Positions 22,298-26,160 of a stretch of DNA of 26,160 nt are shown here, piece by piece (positions within the stretch are counted from its first letter, which is position 1; each line of letters opens with the position of its first letter). Position numbers and translations under genes: made by a program. Source of the DNA: Betaproteobacteria bacterium UBA5582 (GTDB taxonomy: Bacteria > Pseudomonadota > Gammaproteobacteria > Burkholderiales > Rhodocyclaceae); assembly GCA_002425245.1 (NCBI GenBank), contig DILW01000050.1, positions 1-26,160 on the forward strand, given 5' to 3'. Below the pieces are notes generated by a model. It saw only the letters and a list, made by a program, of their open reading frames with translations. It searched no databases and was not told the origin of the DNA.

Positions 22298-23229
22298 AAG
22301 ACGATGTGGCCAACGGTGCGCAGCGCGATGCCGATGCAGGCGCCGAGCGCCGCCGGTTTCCATACCTTGGCGACGCGCGGCCCGGCCGCGATCAGCACGG
22401 CGACGCCGGGCAGGTCGAAGGGCGAGATCAGGAAACCGGCACTGGCGTTGAGCAGTTCGGCACTCATCTGACCGGCGCGGCGCATTTCGTCGACCACCCC
22501 CATCATCGCCGTACCGCCAGCCAGGTACTTGGTCAGCGTCGGCAGGACCAGCATCCGGTCGATCGCCAGCAGGTCGAGCAAGGGCCCCAGCAATGTGGTC
22601 AGCAGGTCGATGGCGCCGAAGGTACGCAGCGCCGTGACCACCACCAGCGACAGCACCAACATCGGAATCGCCCCGACCGCCAGCTTGAAGGCTTCGCCGC
22701 CGGCGCGGTTGATCACGTCGAGCACACCCTTGGCGCTTTCCGCCACCGGGTGCGTGAGGTGCTCGTCGACAACGCCCTCGGCCGCCGACAGCCCGCGCCC
22801 GAACAGGTACCAGGTCGCCGCCGCCGCGGCCAGGCCACCGATCAGCGACCACAACAGGGTCAGGCCGATGTCGAGGCCCATCGTCATCATCGGCAGCGCC
22901 GCGTTGGCCTGCGCCATCGCGAAGACCATCGCCAGCGTTGCCGCGATGTGGCGATCCGACGCCCCGCGCTGGTCCATCATGGTGAGCGTCGCCATCGGCG
23001 CCGCGAAGCTGACGAAATTGATCTGCAAGGCCGCGAACACGCCCAGCCCGGTCAGGCCGAAGGGCTTCAGCACCGGCGCCAGTTTCGCCACCACCCAGTC
23101 GAGCGCGCCGCGCGCTTCGAGCAGGCGCATCAGCGACAGCATCACCACCATCACCGGCAGCAGGATGAACAGGGAAAGCTCGACCGCAGAGCGGCCGGCC
23201 TTGAGGAGTATTTCGATGAGGATTTCCAT
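22291..23229 (-). CDS. Nucleoside-recognition (Gate) domain membrane protein
   Basis: A 312-residue polytopic inner-membrane protein with roughly eight hydrophobic segments. It carries two copies of the nucleoside-recognition/Gate-type pattern: one in the N-terminal half around LPVMVVMLSLMRLLEARGAL and LQINFVSFAAPMATL, the other in the C-terminal half around VGAIPMLVLSLVVVTALRTFG and LPTLTKYLAGGTAMMGVVDE. Similar proteins include spore-maturation SpmA/SpmB-like and uncharacterised proteobacterial members; the transported substrate is unknown. It is convergent with the prfB-cupin unit and divergent from lysS with 125 bases between. There is no clear ribosome-binding site before the ATG, but the first helix begins right after it. 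Confidence 0.85.
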   Translation of the reverse strand: MEILIEILLKAGRSAVELSLFILLPVMVVMLSLMRLLEARGALDWVVAKLAPVLKPFGLTGLGVFAALQINFVSFAAPMATLTMMDQRGASDRHIAATLAMVFAMAQANAALPMMTMGLDIGLTLLWSLIGGLAAAAATWYLFGRGLSAAEGVVDEHLTHPVAESAKGVLDVINRAGGEAFKLAVGAIPMLVLSLVVVTALRTFGAIDLLTTLLGPLLDLLAIDRMLVLPTLTKYLAGGTAMMGVVDEMRRAGQMSAELLNASAGFLISPFDLPGVAVLIAAGPRVAKVWKPAALGACIGIALRTVGHIVFA

Positions 23230-23354
23230 GGGGCGGGATTATCGCATCGGCGGGAAGAATTGCCCTTTCCCTTGTTCCCACCCCCCGAATCGGCGAAAAT
23301 CGCTGCTTTCTGCGCCTGCCGGCGCCAAACCCCGATTTACCCAAGGATTTCCCG

Positions 23355-24848
23355 ATGTCCAACGCCGAACAGCAACAAGACGAGAACCACATCATCGCCG
23401 AGCGCCGCGCCAAGCTGGCCGAGCTGCGCCAGGGTGGGGTCGCCTTCCCGAACGACTTCCAGCGCGAGAACACCGCGCAGAAGCTGCACGACGGCTATGG
23501 CGAGAAATCGGCGGAAGAACTCGAAGGCCTGCCGGTCGAGGTCAAGGTCGCCGGCCGCATGATGTTGAAGCGGGTCATGGGCAAGGCCTCGTTCGCCACG
23601 CTGCAGGACGTCTCCGGCCGCATCCAGGTCTATGTCGCCCGCGACAAGGTCGGCGAGGAAAGCTACGCCGCCTTCAAGGGCTGGGACCTCGGCGACATCC
23701 TCGGCGTCGTCGGCACGCTGATGAAGACCAAGACCGGCGAGCTGACCATCGCCGCCACTGAAATCCGCCTGCTGACCAAGTCGCTGCGCCCGCTGCCGGA
23801 CAAGTTCCATGGCCTCGCCGACCAGGAAATGAAGTACCGCCAGCGCTACGTCGACCTGATCATGAACGAGGAAACGCGCTTCACCTTCCGCGCCCGTTCG
23901 GCCATCGTCCAGTCGATCCGCAACTACATGTGCGGCCACGGCTTCATGGAAGTCGAAACGCCGATGATGCATCCGATCCCCGGCGGCGCCGCGGCCAAGC
24001 CCTTCGTCACCCACCACAACGCGCTCGACATGCAGCAGTTCCTGCGCATCGCGCCCGAGCTCTACCTTAAGCGCCTGGTCGTCGGCGGCTTCGAGAAGGT
24101 CTTCGAAATCAACCGCAACTTCCGCAACGAAGGCCTGAGCCCTCGCCACAATCCCGAATTCACGATGATGGAGTTCTACGAGGCGTATGCGAACTATCAC
24201 ACGCTGATGGACTTCACCGAAGGCCTGATCCGCCACGCGGCACGCGAGGCGCTGGGCAAGGAAGTGTTCGAATACCAGGGCCGTGAACTCGATCTGTCCA
24301 AGCCCTTCCATCGCCTGACCATCACCCAGGCGATCCAGCGCGAACAGCCGTCGTTCACCGACGCGCAACTGGCCGACGCCGAATTCCTCAAGGCCAAGAT
24401 CGTCGCCTTCGGCGAGAAGGTCAAGCCGGGCGGCCTCGGCAGCCTGCAGTTGCAGCTGTTCGAAGCCTGCGCCGAAGCGCAGTGCTGGGAGCCGACCTTC
24501 ATCATCGACTACCCGGTCGAAGTCAGCCCGCTGGCCCGCGCTTCCGACAGCAACCCGGAAATCACCGAACGCTTCGAGCTGTTCATCGTCGGCCGCGAGA
24601 TCGCCAACGGCTTCTCCGAGCTCAACGACGCCGAAGACCAGGCCGCCCGCTTCCAGGAGCAAGCCAAGGCCAAGGATGCCGGTGATGAAGAGGCAATGTA
24701 TTACGACGCCGACTACATCCGTGCGCTGGAATACGGTCTGCCGCCGACCGGCGGCTGCGGCATCGGGATTGACCGGCTGATCATGCTGCTCACCGACAGC
24801 CCGGCGATCCGTGATGTGATCCTGTTCCCCTCGATGCGCCCCGAGTAA
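23355..24848 (+). CDS. lysS: Lysyl-tRNA synthetase, class II
   Basis: A 497-residue enzyme that charges tRNA-Lys. An N-terminal anticodon-binding OB domain (about 55-160, with VAGRMMLKRVMGKASFATLQ) is followed by the class II catalytic core. Motif 1 is around GFMEVETPMMHPIPGGAAAK. Motif 2 is around FEINRNFRNEGLSPRHNPEF. Motif 3 is GCGIGIDRLIMLL near the C-terminus. The length is normal (E. coli LysS 505). AAGGA lies about eight bases before the ATG. In many proteobacteria lysS directly follows prfB; here a cupin gene and a convergent membrane-protein gene separate them. The end of the gene touches a long palindrome that may terminate its transcript. It is cytoplasmic. Confidence 0.97.
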   Translation: MSNAEQQQDENHIIAERRAKLAELRQGGVAFPNDFQRENTAQKLHDGYGEKSAEELEGLPVEVKVAGRMMLKRVMGKASFATLQDVSGRIQVYVARDKVGEESYAAFKGWDLGDILGVVGTLMKTKTGELTIAATEIRLLTKSLRPLPDKFHGLADQEMKYRQRYVDLIMNEETRFTFRARSAIVQSIRNYMCGHGFMEVETPMMHPIPGGAAAKPFVTHHNALDMQQFLRIAPELYLKRLVVGGFEKVFEINRNFRNEGLSPRHNPEFTMMEFYEAYANYHTLMDFTEGLIRHAAREALGKEVFEYQGRELDLSKPFHRLTITQAIQREQPSFTDAQLADAEFLKAKIVAFGEKVKPGGLGSLQLQLFEACAEAQCWEPTFIIDYPVEVSPLARASDSNPEITERFELFIVGREIANGFSELNDAEDQAARFQEQAKAKDAGDEEAMYYDADYIRALEYGLPPTGGCGIGIDRLIMLLTDSPAIRDVILFPSMRPE

Positions 24849-24950
24849 GGCATGGCTGCGCTTGGCGATACGGCGTTGCATCCGGCCTTGCATAGCGCTG
24901 CTATGCGGCGGCAGGCTGCGCCTTGTCTCGCCTGCGCTCGCTCATGCCTT
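24847..24950. repeat. Long imperfect palindrome (REP- or terminator-like element)
   Basis: The 104-base stretch begins in the lysS stop codon. Its ends are AAGGCATG and the exact complement CATGCCTT, and its centre is a perfect hairpin GCATAGC-GCT-GCTATGC at 24890-24906. Between them the arms match partly (for example GGCGATAC against GGCGAGAC) with mismatches and small gaps. No open frame of its own is evident. It could fold into one long stem in RNA or DNA. Whether it is a dispersed intergenic repeat cannot be told from one copy; no second copy is in the window. Confidence 0.6.
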
Positions 24951-24976
24951 CGGCGATTCATCGTACAGAAAACTTG

Positions 24977-25492
24977 ATGCAGATCCGGCAGATCCAGGTG
25001 GCTTGCGAGGCGGTTCAGGACCGGCTGACGCTGCGCGTGTCGACGCAGGCCAACGAGGAGTACCGGGTGTGGATCACCCGGCGTTTCCTGCGTGAGCTGT
25101 GGCCGCACCTGGTTGGCATGCTGGCCGGGCATCTGGCTGCACGGCCGCAAGCGGTCAGTGAAACGTCCGCAGCGGCAGCGCCGACACCGCCGAGTTTTGA
25201 CCAGCCGTTCAAGGAAGACAATCCGCTCTTTCCGCTGGGCTCGTCGCCCCTACTGGCCAGCGAAGCCAATCTTAATGCCGGTGGCGAAGGGATGGCCAAG
25301 CTGGTTTTCCGCGAAGCCCGCGAGCGCAGTTTCACCCTCAATCTCAACGCCGAGCTGATGCAGGCGCTGTGCGCCATGCTGCGCAAATCGGCCGAGCAAC
25401 TGGCGTGGGGACTGCCGCTGGATTACGCTGCCGCCCCGGCAGAAAAAGCGACACTACCGGCGGACGAACCCAAGCCCGGCCTCCTCCACTAA
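24977..25492 (+). CDS. Conserved-looking protein of unknown function
   Basis: I do not recognise this 171-residue protein. The N-terminal 50 residues look beta-strand-rich (IRQIQVACEAVQDRLTLRVS, then EEYRVWITRRFLRELWPHL). The middle (about 60-105) is a Pro/Ser/Ala-rich linker, and the C-terminal part alternates strand and helix (LVFREARERSFTLNLNAELM, then a helix with CAMLRKSAEQLAWGLPLDY). There is no signal peptide or membrane segment. The ATG chosen gives a sensible N-terminus; the ATG 18 codons earlier lies inside the palindrome region. Its stop overlaps the mnmC start (TAATG), so the two are translated together, which hints at a link with tRNA modification or simply shared expression. Confidence 0.75.
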   Translation: MQIRQIQVACEAVQDRLTLRVSTQANEEYRVWITRRFLRELWPHLVGMLAGHLAARPQAVSETSAAAAPTPPSFDQPFKEDNPLFPLGSSPLLASEANLNAGGEGMAKLVFREARERSFTLNLNAELMQALCAMLRKSAEQLAWGLPLDYAAAPAEKATLPADEPKPGLLH

Positions 25493-26160
25493 TGGAAGCG
25501 CTGCGCCCCGCCCGACTCGAATTCGCCGACGACGGCACCCCCTGGTCGAGCGCCTACGGCGACGTCTATCACTCGGCCCACGGCGGCCCGGCGCAGGCCC
25601 GCCACGTCTTTCTCGGCGGCAACGAACTGCCGCAGCGCTGGCAGGGACGCGACCGCTGCGTCATCCTCGAAACCGGCTTCGGCCTCGGGCTGAACTTCCT
25701 CGCCACCTGGCAGGCCTGGCGCGCTGACCCGCAGCGCTGCCGGCGGCTGCACTTCGTTTCCTTCGAGAAGCATCCCTTCTCCGCCGCCGACCTCGCCATC
25801 GCCCAGCGCGCCTGGCCGGAGTTCGCCGAACTGGCGGCGCAACTGCAGGCCCGCTGGCCGCTGCTGACGCCGGGCGTGCATCGCCTTTTCCTCGACGACC
25901 GGCAGGTCATCCTGACCCTGTTCTTCGGCGACGCGACGACGCAGTTGCGCCAGCTCGACGCCTCGGTCGACGCCTTTTTTCTCGACGGTTTCTCGCCGGC
26001 GAAGAACCCGGAACTATGGACGCCGGAACTGTGCCGCGCGCTGTCGCGCCTCGCCGCGCCGGGCGCCACGCTGGCCACCTGGTCGGTCGCCGGCCAGGTC
26101 CGGGCGGCGCTGGAAGCCGCCGAGTTCGACCTGGAAAAACGCCCCGGCTTCGCCGGCAAG
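25492..26160 (+). CDS. mnmC: tRNA 5-methylaminomethyl-2-thiouridine biosynthesis protein MnmC, N-terminal part (cut by window edge)
   Basis: MnmC completes the mnm5s2U34 modification of tRNAs for Lys, Glu and Gln. The visible 223 codons cover most of the N-terminal methyltransferase domain: the ARLEFADDGTPWSSAYGDVY start, the S-adenosylmethionine-binding ETGFGLGLNFL (about 61-71), and DAFFLDGFSPAKNPELWTPE, the hallmark catalytic-region motif. The ATG overlaps the stop of the preceding gene by one base (TAATG). The frame is open to the right edge. In full-length MnmC a FAD-dependent oxidase domain follows that removes the carboxymethyl group first; whether the fusion exists here or this is a single-domain MnmD cannot be seen. 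The gene lies one unknown gene downstream of lysS, matching a lysine-tRNA theme. Confidence 0.93.
   Translation, partial: MEALRPARLEFADDGTPWSSAYGDVYHSAHGGPAQARHVFLGGNELPQRWQGRDRCVILETGFGLGLNFLATWQAWRADPQRCRRLHFVSFEKHPFSAADLAIAQRAWPEFAELAAQLQARWPLLTPGVHRLFLDDRQVILTLFFGDATTQLRQLDASVDAFFLDGFSPAKNPELWTPELCRALSRLAAPGATLATWSVAGQVRAALEAAEFDLEKRPGFAGK

Noticed and set aside
1..26160. tRNA, rRNA, CRISPR array, insertion sequence or prophage
   Set aside because: No cloverleaf-like or rRNA segments, spaced repeats, transposase or phage genes were seen on reading both strands; a dedicated scan was not possible.

Overview
The window reads as ordinary chromosome of a GC-rich (about 65%), Gram-negative betaproteobacterium, most likely a Rhodocyclales member of the Dechloromonas/Azonexus kind. 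This rests on gene content (LolCD, ComEC, an RpfE-type protein next to RecJ, PrfB near LysS, many signalling proteins) and on codon style. The genus is inference. No rRNA, tRNA, CRISPR array, insertion sequence or prophage is visible, and no gene-free stretch exceeds about 230 bases.

Layout. 1-6830: the N-terminal part of ComEC (minus), a DUF2062 membrane protein (plus), then a minus-strand series of a phenylacetate-CoA ligase, a chemotaxis receptor and the LolD-LolC lipoprotein-release transporter. 6914-8525: a plus-strand cassette of two YbjQ-family proteins and an M48 membrane metallopeptidase. 8509-11770: a small unknown gene, a LysR regulator, NudC and an unrecognised four-helix membrane protein. 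11825-14489: the uracil salvage operon upp-uraA, a small putative lipoprotein and an AT-richer stand-alone GAF-domain gene that looks foreign. 14688-18497: an RpfE-type protein translationally coupled to recJ, then a DUF900-type alpha/beta hydrolase. 18503-20635: a PAS-PAS-GGDEF-EAL cyclic-di-GMP protein. 20863-26160: prfB with its programmed +1 frameshift, a coupled cupin, a nucleoside-recognition membrane protein, lysS, an unknown 171-residue gene and the start of mnmC.

Functional themes are translation (prfB, lysS, mnmC), DNA processing and uptake (recJ, comEC), envelope biogenesis (lolCD, M48 protease), pyrimidine salvage (upp-uraA) and sensing (MCP, GAF, GGDEF-EAL). The genes are tightly packed. 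Several convergent pairs overlap or abut at their stop codons, and several same-strand pairs overlap by 1-8 bases (lolC-lolD, upp-uraA, rpfE-recJ, prfB-cupin, hypothetical-mnmC).

The items most worth a second look are the long imperfect palindrome after lysS, the compositionally odd GAF gene, the YbjQ-YbjQ-M48 cassette, the tandem TTGCAA palindromes before the LysR gene and the recoding site in prfB. No obviously new multi-gene defence or biosynthetic system was found.
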